Source: Verrucomicrobiota bacterium (GTDB taxonomy: Bacteria > Verrucomicrobiota > Verrucomicrobiia > Limisphaerales > DSYF01). From it: a stretch of DNA of 7,145 nucleotides. Numbering within the stretch: the stretch's first letter is position 1; the number at the start of each line of letters is the position of its first letter. The DNA is taken from assembly GCA_025457725.1 (NCBI GenBank), contig JALOTU010000105.1:1-7145 (forward strand), in the 5' to 3' direction. Made by a program: the position numbers and the translations under genes. Shown here one piece after another: positions 1-6,223 of this stretch. The notes under the pieces were generated by a model. That model worked only from the letters and a program-made list of their open reading frames with translations. It was not told the origin of the DNA and did not search any database.

Positions 1-639
1 GTTCTCCGGCGGCACACAGGCATCGATGGTTTCCCAGTAATAGGCCATCATCTCGCGCGAGGCCCGATTGCCGCCGGTCAACCGCACCATCCAGCCGAGG
101 AAATCGCGGAAATAGAAGCGCGCCAAGGCCTGGGAGGCCCTTCCCTCGGGCCGGGTGATTTCCAGCAGCAACACACGTCCGCCCGGACGCAGCACGCGCC
201 GATACTCCTTGAACGTCGAATGCAGATCCTCCACATGTCGCAAGGCATACCCCATGGTGAGCAAATCGAAGGAGGCGTCCGGGAAGGGCAACGCTTCCGC
301 CCGCCCTTCGCGGAACTCCGCCGGCACATTGGCGCGTGCCTGCGCCAGCATTCCGACGCTTGGATCCACCCCCACGACGCTGCCCGATCCCTGCAAGACC
401 TCAAGAATGGCGCGCGTCACCGCGCCGGTGCCGCAGGCCACATCCAGCACATGCAGGCCGGGCTTCAATCCGCCTCGTCGCAGGGCCCGCTTGCGATAGG
501 TGTGCCCCGTGCCAAACGAACCAATCCAGCCGATCCGGTCGTAATGCGGCGCCCCCTCGTTGAAGAGCCGGCGCAGATACTCCTGCTTGCCCTCCTCGGT
601 GGAATAACGCGTGTCGATGATTTGGTGGGGTTTGGCCAC
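1..639 (-). CDS. UbiE/MenG-like SAM-dependent methyltransferase (3' end cut off by window edge)
   Basis: This is a class I SAM-dependent methyltransferase, most like the UbiE/MenG family that C-methylates quinone precursors. The minus-strand frame stays open from the proposed start to base 1, giving 213 codons without the C-terminus. Taking the GTG at 639 as residue 1, the SAM motif I LDVACGTG lies at 65-72 and the acidic motif II residue is D92 (VGVDPS). Motif 'LTMGYALRHVED' and post-motif 'RRVLRPGGRVLLLE' match the UbiE layout (GFGLRN..D, RVLKPGG). The N-terminal stretch with 'GAPHYDRI' corresponds to the 'YD.MN' region of UbiE. The start is uncertain: the same frame remains open to an ATG at 768 and also offers GTGs at 672 and 681. 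The GTG at 639 fits family length best, with a loose GGGGGTGG about 12 nt upstream. It diverges from the ATPase gene. Methyltransferase identity is secure; quinone substrate specificity is inferred. Confidence 0.85.
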   Translation of the reverse strand, partial: MAKPHQIIDTRYSTEEGKQEYLRRLFNEGAPHYDRIGWIGSFGTGHTYRKRALRRGGLKPGLHVLDVACGTGAVTRAILEVLQGSGSVVGVDPSVGMLAQARANVPAEFREGRAEALPFPDASFDLLTMGYALRHVEDLHSTFKEYRRVLRPGGRVLLLEITRPEGRASQALARFYFRDFLGWMVRLTGGNRASREMMAYYWETIDACVPPEN

Positions 640-840
640 GGCACCAGTGAACCACCCCCGCAGCCCCGACACAAGCAACACGCATCGCCGCCCGAAAATG
701 GGACACTCCTGCCGACGGGTGCTGTCCGGCGGAGTTCCTGCGCTCTGGAGGCTCTCAGGCCAGGCCATGGGTGTCGTGGACGGGTGGAGCCAACCCAGCC
801 CGGGCCTCCCCGGGCACTGGATGTGCTCCCAGCGGCAGGC

Positions 841-1659
841 GTGTACCTGGATTATTATCATCTGACCGAAATGCCGTTCGACATCACCCCGAACCCGCGC
901 TTTCTGTTTTACAGCACGAAGCATCGCGAGGCTTACAACCACCTGATGTTCGGCATCCGCGAACGCCGGGGCTTTGTTCAGCTGACTGGAGAAGTGGGTG
1001 CGGGCAAGACCACCCTCTGCCGGGCGATGTTGGAACAGTTGGACGGCGCGGAGTACGCCACCGCCCTGATCCTGAACCCGGCCCTTTCAACCAGCAAACT
1101 GATCAAGGCCATCGCCATGGAGTTCGGTCTGGAGGTTCGCGGCATGGATGAACTGGAGGTCCTGGACTCACTGAATCTCTTCCTGCTGCGACTCGCCGAG
1201 GACGGCAGGGATGCGGTCCTGATCATCGATGAGGCCCAGGATCTCAGCGATGAAGGACTGGAACAGGTGCGCCTGCTCTCCAATCTCGAACTGGACAACC
1301 GGAAGCTCATTCAAATCGTGCTGCTCGGCCAACCGGAGCTGCGCGACAAGCTGAACAATCCGGCGCTCCGCCAGCTGCGCCAGCGCATCACGGTGCGTTA
1401 CCATCTCAAGGCGCTGACCCGTGAGGAGGTCCAACACTACATCCGCCACCGCCTCAAGGTGTCCGGCGCCAATGGCTGTCCCCGCTTTACAGGACCCGCT
1501 TTTTGGCGCATTCAATCCTACAGCCAGGGGGTTCCCCGCCTGGTCAATGCCCTTTGCGACAAGGCCCTGCTGGCAGGTTTTGTAAACCGGCGCGAGAAAA
1601 TTGATTATCGCACCATCGGCGTGGCCATCCGTGAATTGGAAGGGGATGTTGGATCATGA
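841..1659 (+). CDS. ExeA/GspA-like AAA ATPase
   Basis: This 272-residue P-loop ATPase belongs to the ExeA/GspA group, which works with a GspB partner in assembling secretion machinery at the inner membrane; related ATPases also occur in exosortase/PEP-CTERM loci. The N-terminus (YLDYYHLTEMPFDITPNPRF, then HREAYNHLMFGI) is the typical family opening. Walker A is GEVGAGKTT at residues 50-58. Walker B is VLIIDEAQDL with D130 and E131. A sensor-like segment 'IQIVLLGQPELRDKL' follows, then an arginine-rich stretch (LRQLRQRI) and a C-terminal lid with 'GVPRLVNALCDKALL'. The GTG at 841 was chosen because family similarity begins exactly there. The frame is open far upstream, but that part is antisense to the methyltransferase and unlike any family N-terminus. 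No peptidoglycan-binding domain follows the ATPase, unlike full-length ExeA. The stop overlaps the next start (ATGA), implying coupling. Confidence 0.88.
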   Translation: MYLDYYHLTEMPFDITPNPRFLFYSTKHREAYNHLMFGIRERRGFVQLTGEVGAGKTTLCRAMLEQLDGAEYATALILNPALSTSKLIKAIAMEFGLEVRGMDELEVLDSLNLFLLRLAEDGRDAVLIIDEAQDLSDEGLEQVRLLSNLELDNRKLIQIVLLGQPELRDKLNNPALRQLRQRITVRYHLKALTREEVQHYIRHRLKVSGANGCPRFTGPAFWRIQSYSQGVPRLVNALCDKALLAGFVNRREKIDYRTIGVAIRELEGDVGS

Positions 1660-2246
1660 GCCTGATTAACGACGCACTGAAACGCACCCAGCAAACCACC
1701 CAGTCGCAGGAACCACCCCGACTGGATGCCTTGGAGCTGCATCCCCTGGAAACGGGTCCACACCCCTCTCAGCAGGCTGGAGCCGGAGCCAAGCGAATCA
1801 TCTGGATCGTCGTGCTGCTGGTGGTGACCTGCAACATCGCGCTCTGGATCGTTTTCAAGGATCGCGGCCATCAGACACAGGTGGAGGCCCGCACGGCCGA
1901 CGCCGAACTCTCCGCCTACATCGCACCCACGCCGGAACCGGAACCAATCCCCGTCCTGGAACCCGCAGTCCCCCCGGCACCCGAAGTGCCCGTCCCTGCC
2001 GCGCTCTCCAATGCCGCGGCGGGTGAGGTTGAGGCTGACGCGTCCCTTCCGGCGGTGCCCGCGGTGAAGCGGCCGGAGTTCCGGTTGAAGACCATCGTGT
2101 TCAACCCCGTGCGCCCCTCGGCAATGATCAACAACCGGGTGCTGTTTGTGGGTGACCGCGTTGAGGGCTACACCGTCAAGGGCATCAGCCAGGATACCGT
2201 GTGGCTGACCCGGGACGAGGACGAAGTGGCGGTCAGTTTGCCGTGA
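1656..2246 (+). CDS. ExeB/GspB-like membrane-anchored secretion assembly protein
   Basis: This 196-residue protein has the build of GspB/ExeB: a short cytoplasmic N-terminus opening with MSLINDALKRTQQ (family style 'MSxILDALKKSE'), one transmembrane helix at about 48-67 (IIWIVVLLVVTCNIALWIVF), a long Pro/Ala/Glu-rich linker at about 88-135, and a small C-terminal domain from about 140. That last domain contains 'RPSAMINNRVLFVGD' and then 'GYTVKGISQDTVWL', a pattern like the T2SS assembly factor B domain (small beta fold, periplasmic). It overlaps the ATPase gene by four bases, the classic gspA-gspB arrangement. The inferred role is to couple the cytoplasmic ATPase to an envelope structure. 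Primary sequence of this family is weakly conserved, so the call rests on architecture, the N-terminal motif and the neighbour. No other type II secretion genes are visible here. Confidence 0.75.
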   Translation: MSLINDALKRTQQTTQSQEPPRLDALELHPLETGPHPSQQAGAGAKRIIWIVVLLVVTCNIALWIVFKDRGHQTQVEARTADAELSAYIAPTPEPEPIPVLEPAVPPAPEVPVPAALSNAAAGEVEADASLPAVPAVKRPEFRLKTIVFNPVRPSAMINNRVLFVGDRVEGYTVKGISQDTVWLTRDEDEVAVSLP

Positions 2247-2271
2247 CTTGCGATGTCGGGGCTGGTATAAA
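2243..2271 (+). promoter_or_regulatory. Predicted extended -10 promoter of the CPBP protease gene
   Basis: A -35-like GTGACT (2243-2248, 4 of 6 to TTGACA) is followed after 17 nt by TATAAA (2266-2271, 5 of 6). The -10 is preceded by TGG, giving an extended -10 (TGnTATAAA). A start about 7 nt downstream would fall near 2278, only about 8 nt before the ATG at 2286, where no Shine-Dalgarno sequence is present. This implies a very short leader. The prediction is from sequence alone. Confidence 0.55.
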
Positions 2272-2285
2272 CCGCGCCCTCAGAC

Positions 2286-2969
2286 ATGAATCTGCTGCGG
2301 GATCTACTTTCAAAATCGCCCACGCGAGCACGTGTGCTGCCCTTCTTCCTGTTCCTCGGGCTCACCGCGCTTCAGGGTGAATCCGGAACCCCCAAAAGCT
2401 TCTGGCTGTATTTCGCCAAGACCATCCTCGGGCTGTGGATGATCTGGGAGATGCGCCCCCTGGTGAAGGAGATGCGATGGGCGTTCAGTTGGGAGGCAGT
2501 CGTGGTCGGCGTGGGGGTGTGCGTGATCTGGGTGGGGCTCGATCCTTATTACCCCCAGAACCATCTCGTCTTCACCCCCATCGAGGGCGAGGAATGGAAT
2601 CCCAACAATCTCTACGGCCAGGGCGCGCTCATGGCCTGGTTCTTCATTGCCGTGCGCATCCTGGGCTCCACCTTCATCGTGCCCCCCATCGAGGAGGTCT
2701 TCTATCGCTCCTACGTGTACCGGATGATGATTGCCAACGATTGGGAGAAGGTTCCGATCGGCTATTTCGCCGGTGCCTCCTTCGTGGCCTGCTCGCTCCT
2801 GTTCGGATTGATGCACTTCCAATGGCTGGCCGGAGTAATCTGCGGCATGGCCTACCTGGGGCTGACCATCCGCAAAAAGCGCCTCGGCGATGCGATGACT
2901 GCTCACGCCATCACCAACTTCCTGCTGGGCATCTGGGTGGTGTGGAGGGGCGCGTGGCAGTTCTGGTGA
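2286..2969 (+). CDS. CPBP-family intramembrane protease, exosortase/PEP-CTERM-associated type
   Basis: This 227-residue polytopic membrane protein belongs to the CPBP (CAAX protease and bacteriocin-processing, Abi) family of glutamate intramembrane proteases. Family motifs are all present: EEVFYR with E136, E137 and R141; FGLMHFQW with H177; and AHAITN with H207 and N211. Hydrophobic segments lie at about 17-30, 40-55, 70-85, 115-133, 157-175, 180-195 and 207-222. The C-terminus 'NFLLGIWVVWRGAWQFW' closely resembles the ending I recall for the 'CAAX prenyl protease-related' subfamily found with exosortases. Length fits a single-domain member without the exosortase fusion seen in XrtE types. 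The substrate is unknown; processing of sorted envelope proteins is inference. It sits 39 nt after the GspB-like gene but appears to have its own promoter, and its ATG lacks an SD. Confidence 0.85.
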   Translation: MNLLRDLLSKSPTRARVLPFFLFLGLTALQGESGTPKSFWLYFAKTILGLWMIWEMRPLVKEMRWAFSWEAVVVGVGVCVIWVGLDPYYPQNHLVFTPIEGEEWNPNNLYGQGALMAWFFIAVRILGSTFIVPPIEEVFYRSYVYRMMIANDWEKVPIGYFAGASFVACSLLFGLMHFQWLAGVICGMAYLGLTIRKKRLGDAMTAHAITNFLLGIWVVWRGAWQFW

Positions 2970-2994
2970 GCGGCCCTCGTCCAAGCCCGGCGGA

Positions 2995-3024
2995 TTGTGC
3001 TCCGATTTCCTGGGTTCCTAATCG
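2995..3024 (+). promoter_or_regulatory. Weak candidate promoter for the rRNA-modification fusion gene
   Basis: The 79-nt gap after the CPBP gene contains TTGTGC (2995-3000), an 18-nt spacer and TAATCG (3019-3024). Transcription would start near 3031 and leave a leader of about 18 nt to the ATG at 3049. Both hexamers are imperfect. No terminator is seen in this gap, so readthrough from the CPBP gene is equally possible. Confidence 0.25.
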
Positions 3025-3048
3025 CGCCCTGCCGTGCTTTCCTTGGGC

Positions 3049-4644
3049 ATGGTCCCGTGCGTGATCTTCGAGGACGAGCACCTGCTGGTGGTGAACAAGC
3101 CGCCCGGGTGGAACACGCACGCGCCCTCGCCGCACGCGGGTGAAGGCATCTATGACTGGTTCCGCCACCGCGAACCCCGTTGGGCCCCCCTCGCCATCCT
3201 CCACCGTCTGGACAAGGAAACCTCGGGCGTGCTGGTGTTCGGCAAGACTCCGGTTGCCAATCGTTCCCTGACGCACCAGTTCACGGACCATTCCATTCGA
3301 AAGCGCTACCTGCTGCTAACCGATCGCCCCGTCAGTCGTGAGTCATGGACCCTCAGCACCAAGCTCGCGCGCGCCGGGTCGCGGTACGCCAGCGTTCCAA
3401 AAGGCCGGGAGGGGGAGTCAGCCGAAACCCGGTTCACCGTGGTTTCACGGTCGAAGGAGCGCACCCAGATCTGTGCCGAGCCGCTTACCGGTCGCACCCA
3501 CCAAATCCGGGTGCATGCCGCGGAGAGCGGCATTCCGGTGTTGGGAGACACGTTGTACGGCGGATCTCCCTTCGCACGTGTGTGTCTGCATGCCGAATCC
3601 ATCACCGTGATGCATCCGGCGGAGCACCGCAGGCACACGTTCTCTGCGCCGGCTGATTTTGAGGTTGAGGGCAGGTGGGCACTGCGCGCGGCATGCATCG
3701 ATCCTGCCGAGACCAATGCCTACCGCCTGATTCACGGGGCCGCTGACGGCTGGCCGGGATGGCAGGTGGACCGGCTTGGGGATTATCTGCTCTCCCAGTC
3801 CGAGGCCGGGCTGGAGCCGCAGCACGCCGCGGAACTTGAACGACTGCTCCGCCAGCTTGATTTGCGCGGAGCATATCACAAACAACTGTCGCGACAGGTC
3901 CGGCGGACCGCGCCCGGGGACGCCTGTCCCGGGCTTGTGCAGGGCGAGCCCGCCCCGGACCGGTTCACCATTCTAGAAAACGGACTTCACTACGAGTTGA
4001 GCTTCACCGAGGGTTATTCGGTCGGCCTGTTCCTGGACCAGCGCGACAATCGCAAGCGCCTGCTGAGCGGGCATGTGGCGGCCGGGTTCCCCGCCTTGAT
4101 ATCGAACCGCGAACCGCAGTCATTGGAAATCTTGAATGCCTTCTCTTACACCTGTGCCTTCTCCGTCTGCGCCGCCAAGGGGGGGGCCCGGGTCACCAGC
4201 CTTGACCTCTCGCGCAAGTATCTCGACTGGGGCCGGCGAAACTTCGATCTCAACGGGCTGGCGTCGGAGGCCCACGACTTCATTTACGGGGAGGCGTTCG
4301 ATTGGATGAAGCGGCTGCACAAGAAGGGGCGCCTGTTCGACACGGTCATCCTGGATCCCCCCACCTTCTCGCAATCGAAGCAAAGCGGAGTCTTTCGGGC
4401 GGAAAAGGACTATGGAGAGCTGGTCCGCGCAGCGGTTTCCCTGCTGCGGACGGAAGGGGTGTTGCTGACCTCCAGCAACGCCGCCCAGTGGGATTGCAGC
4501 GCGTTTCTTGGGGGTGTGCGCGAGGCCGTTGATGCGGCGGGTCGCCGGGTAATCCGGGAACATTACCAGCCGCAGCCCCCGGATTTCCCCATCACCCGGC
4601 TGGCCCCGGCTCATCTTAAAACCGCCTGGTGGGTGGTGGGCTGA
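3049..4644 (+). CDS. Bifunctional rRNA-modification fusion: RluA-family pseudouridine synthase plus RlmI/RlmK-like methyltransferase
   Basis: This 531-residue fusion appears to combine two rRNA-modifying enzymes. Residues 5-205 are an RluA-family catalytic domain without an S4 domain: 'IFEDEHLLVVNKPPGW', then HRLDKETSG with catalytic Asp55, then 'GRTHQIRVHAAESGIPVLGDTLYGG'. After about 225 comes an EEHEE-like segment (AYRLIHGAADGWPGWQVDRL), then 'GLFLDQRDNR' at 326-335, SAM motif I 'LEILNAFSYT' at 359-368, the acidic 'VTSLDLS', and DPPTFSQSK from 436. The methyltransferase half shares its FLDQR and C-terminal style with RlmI (m5C1962 of 23S rRNA), while DPPTFSxSK recalls RlmK (m7G2069), so the target is open. 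RlmI normally has an N-terminal PUA domain; here the pseudouridine synthase occupies that position. I prefer the ATG at 3049; an in-frame GTG at 3034 would add five residues. Neither has a clear SD. Confidence 0.9.
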   Translation: MVPCVIFEDEHLLVVNKPPGWNTHAPSPHAGEGIYDWFRHREPRWAPLAILHRLDKETSGVLVFGKTPVANRSLTHQFTDHSIRKRYLLLTDRPVSRESWTLSTKLARAGSRYASVPKGREGESAETRFTVVSRSKERTQICAEPLTGRTHQIRVHAAESGIPVLGDTLYGGSPFARVCLHAESITVMHPAEHRRHTFSAPADFEVEGRWALRAACIDPAETNAYRLIHGAADGWPGWQVDRLGDYLLSQSEAGLEPQHAAELERLLRQLDLRGAYHKQLSRQVRRTAPGDACPGLVQGEPAPDRFTILENGLHYELSFTEGYSVGLFLDQRDNRKRLLSGHVAAGFPALISNREPQSLEILNAFSYTCAFSVCAAKGGARVTSLDLSRKYLDWGRRNFDLNGLASEAHDFIYGEAFDWMKRLHKKGRLFDTVILDPPTFSQSKQSGVFRAEKDYGELVRAAVSLLRTEGVLLTSSNAAQWDCSAFLGGVREAVDAAGRRVIREHYQPQPPDFPITRLAPAHLKTAWWVVG

Positions 4645-4663
4645 ACCGGGAATCGGCGCCCGG

Positions 4664-4691
4664 TTGTGCGCGGCGGAAAGCATGCTAGGTT
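4664..4691 (+). promoter_or_regulatory. Candidate promoter of the 62-residue protein gene
   Basis: The 144-nt gap 4645-4788 holds TTGTGC (4664-4669), a 16-nt spacer and TAGGTT (4686-4691). The -10 context (GCATGCTAGGTTT) nearly repeats the proposed ilvN -10 context (GCATTGCTAGGTTT). A leader of roughly 90 nt would result, closed by a possible 7-bp pairing GTGCCGG (4696-4702) with CCGGCAC (4744-4750). The evidence is weak and the prediction is from sequence alone. Confidence 0.3.
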
Positions 4692-4774
4692 TGGAGTGCC
4701 GGGCCATCCGGCGGTGAACGGCCGTGTGTGCATTCGGGTGGTTCCGGCACAACCAAGCCAGGCTTGAGATCAAG

Positions 4775-4781
4775 AAAGGAG
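4775..4781 (+). promoter_or_regulatory. Strong ribosome binding site of the 62-residue protein
   Basis: AAAGGAG sits 7 nt before the ATG at 4789. It is the best Shine-Dalgarno in the window and fixes the start of this small gene. Most other genes here have none. Confidence 0.8.
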
Positions 4782-4788
4782 CCGTCTT

Positions 4789-4977
4789 ATGACGCATCTT
4801 GAACTAACCGCGGAAGAGCAGAAACTCCTCAGGGAAACCTTGGAGCGCGGCATCAGGGATCTGGACATGGAGGTCCTCCACACGGATTCCCGCGACTTCA
4901 AGGAAATGTTGAAGCATCGCAAGCAGGTGTTGGATCACCTGCTGGGGAAGCTCAAGGGAGTGCAGGTGCCGGCCTGA
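4789..4977 (+). CDS. Small helical protein of unknown function (62 residues)
   Basis: This short protein is not confidently recognised. It is highly charged and looks entirely alpha-helical: 'LTAEEQKLLRETLERGIRDL' at residues 6-25, then a second helix with 'DFKEMLKHRKQVLDHLLGKL' ending near 57. The layout is a two-helix hairpin with a hydrophobic Leu/Ile/Val face, a turn around 'HTDSRD', and a short flexible tail (GVQVPA). Similar small 'LTxEE..LL...LE' proteins with a 'T/D-S/T-x-x-F' turn are common uncharacterised bacterial proteins (recall, not a search). There is no signal peptide, membrane segment, cysteine or metal motif. A strong SD and a separate candidate promoter support it being expressed. 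It lies downstream of the rRNA-modification fusion and converges on the ilv operon. A weak 6-bp GCCGGC hairpin (4968-4984) overlaps its stop but lacks a U tract. Confidence 0.72.
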   Translation: MTHLELTAEEQKLLRETLERGIRDLDMEVLHTDSRDFKEMLKHRKQVLDHLLGKLKGVQVPA

Positions 4978-5060
4978 CGCCGGCGCGACCGCAGTCGAGC
5001 GTGGACCCCAACACCGCCACCCGTTCAATTTCAGGAGCGGCGGCCTCGGGGACGGGTGAA

Positions 5061-5095
5061 TATAAAGAAAAGCCGCCGACATTGCTGTCGGCGGC
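5061..5095 (-). terminator. Intrinsic terminator of the ilvN-ilvC operon
   Basis: There is a perfect 10-bp stem: GCCGCCGACA (5072-5081) pairs with TGTCGGCGGC (5086-5095) around a TTGC loop. Read on the minus strand it is followed at once by TTTTCTTTAT (5071-5062), the U tract of a rho-independent terminator. It starts 24 nt after the ilvC stop. The plus-strand side has no U run, so it should act only on leftward transcription. Confidence 0.9.
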
Positions 5096-5119
5096 GGGAT
5101 CGAATCAGAGACGCGGATA

Positions 5120-6145
5120 TCAGTAAGCAGCCTGGGCGCCCTTGGTGGAATGCTTCTGCATCCAGGGCATCAGGGAGCGGAGCCGGGCGCCCACTTTCTC
5201 AATGCCGTGTTGCTCGCCCTGCTTTAGCAAGGCGTTGTAGCGCTTGTATCCGCCCTTGTATTCGCGCACCCAGCCTTTGGCAAACTTGCCGGTCTGAATG
5301 TCCTTCAGCGCGGCTTTCATGCGCTTTTTCACGCCGGCGTCCACCACCTTGGGCCCCACCGAGACGTCGCCCCACTTGGCAGTTTCGGAAACGGAGAATC
5401 GCATGCCGCTGATGCCGGCCTCGTTCATCAGGTCGACAATCAGCTTCAGCTCATGAAGACACTCGAAGTAGGCCATCTCGGGTTGGTACCCCGCCTCCAC
5501 AAGCGTTTCATAGCCGGCCTGCACCAGGGCGCTGGCCCCGCCGCAAAGCACCGCCTGTTCGCCGAACAGATCGGTCTCCGTCTCCTCCTTGAAGGTGGTC
5601 TCGATGACCCCGGCGCGTGTACCGCCAATGCCCTTCGCCCAGGCGAGGGCGATCTTCTTGGCCTGCTTGTCAGCGTTCTGATAGACGGCAATCAAGGAGG
5701 GAACCCCTTTGCCTTCCACATACTGGCGGCGCACAATGTGCCCGGGGCCCTTGGGAGCCACGAGGATCACATTCACATCCTTCGGCGGCTTGACGGTCTT
5801 GAAATGGATGGCGAAGCCGTGCGAGAACAGCAGCGTCTTGCCGGGCTTAAGATTGGGCGCGATGTCCCGCTTGTAGATCTCCGCCTGCTTGGTGTCGGGC
5901 AGCGCCACGAAGATCACGTCCGCCCGTTTCACCGCTTCAGCAGTGCTCACCACCTTGAACCCTTTGGTGCGGGCAACCTGAATGGACTTGCTGCCTTCGT
6001 AAAGGCCGATGATGACCTTGAGTCCGCTGTCCTTGAGGTTCAAGGCGTGGGCATGGCCTTGGGAGCCGAAGCCCAGCACAGCCAGGGTTTTCTTCTTCAG
6101 AACGTCCAGATCGGCGTCCTTATCGGTGTAGACTTTTGCAGGCAT
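5120..6145 (-). CDS. ilvC: Ketol-acid reductoisomerase (class I)
   Basis: This 341-residue class I enzyme catalyses Mg2+-dependent isomerisation and NAD(P)H reduction of 2-acetolactate or 2-aceto-2-hydroxybutyrate in valine, leucine and isoleucine synthesis; it is cytoplasmic. The Rossmann motif GFGSQG is at 25-30 and the cofactor loop GLYEGSKS at 47-54. Catalytic-site residues include H109 (SHGF), K132 (PKGPGH), the metal ligands D192 and E196 (ETDLFGEQ), and E227, E231 and S252 of the C-terminal knotted domain. Length is normal for the short class. The two serines at 52 and 54 fit NADPH use, but Tyr49 stands where many homologues have Arg. It lies 78 nt after ilvN on the same strand, probably one transcript, ending at the terminator. 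The ATG has no SD: the preceding 27 nt are almost G-free and rich in A and C. Confidence 0.97.
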   Translation of the reverse strand: MPAKVYTDKDADLDVLKKKTLAVLGFGSQGHAHALNLKDSGLKVIIGLYEGSKSIQVARTKGFKVVSTAEAVKRADVIFVALPDTKQAEIYKRDIAPNLKPGKTLLFSHGFAIHFKTVKPPKDVNVILVAPKGPGHIVRRQYVEGKGVPSLIAVYQNADKQAKKIALAWAKGIGGTRAGVIETTFKEETETDLFGEQAVLCGGASALVQAGYETLVEAGYQPEMAYFECLHELKLIVDLMNEAGISGMRFSVSETAKWGDVSVGPKVVDAGVKKRMKAALKDIQTGKFAKGWVREYKGGYKRYNALLKQGEQHGIEKVGARLRSLMPWMQKHSTKGAQAAY

Positions 6146-6223
6146 GATGTTGTTCTGTTTTGTTGGTTGGTGAAAAATGACGATCCGTTCCTGAGGGCGA
6201 TCCCGCGGGGGCCCGCTCCTGAA

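Noticed and set aside
220..840. In-frame N-terminal extension of the ATPase frame
   Set aside because: It runs antisense through the methyltransferase and shows no family resemblance; ATPase similarity begins exactly at the GTG at 841.
2310..2984. 224-codon minus-strand open frame
   Set aside because: Antisense shadow of the CPBP protease gene; composition is His/Glu/Gly-rich as expected for a reversed membrane protein frame.
4644..4665. Hairpin AACCGGG/CCCGGTT just after the fusion stop as a terminator
   Set aside because: The stem is 7 bp with an 8-nt loop and no U tract follows, so intrinsic termination is not supported.
4120..4797. 225-codon minus-strand open frame
   Set aside because: Antisense to the methyltransferase half of the fusion; no recognisable domain.
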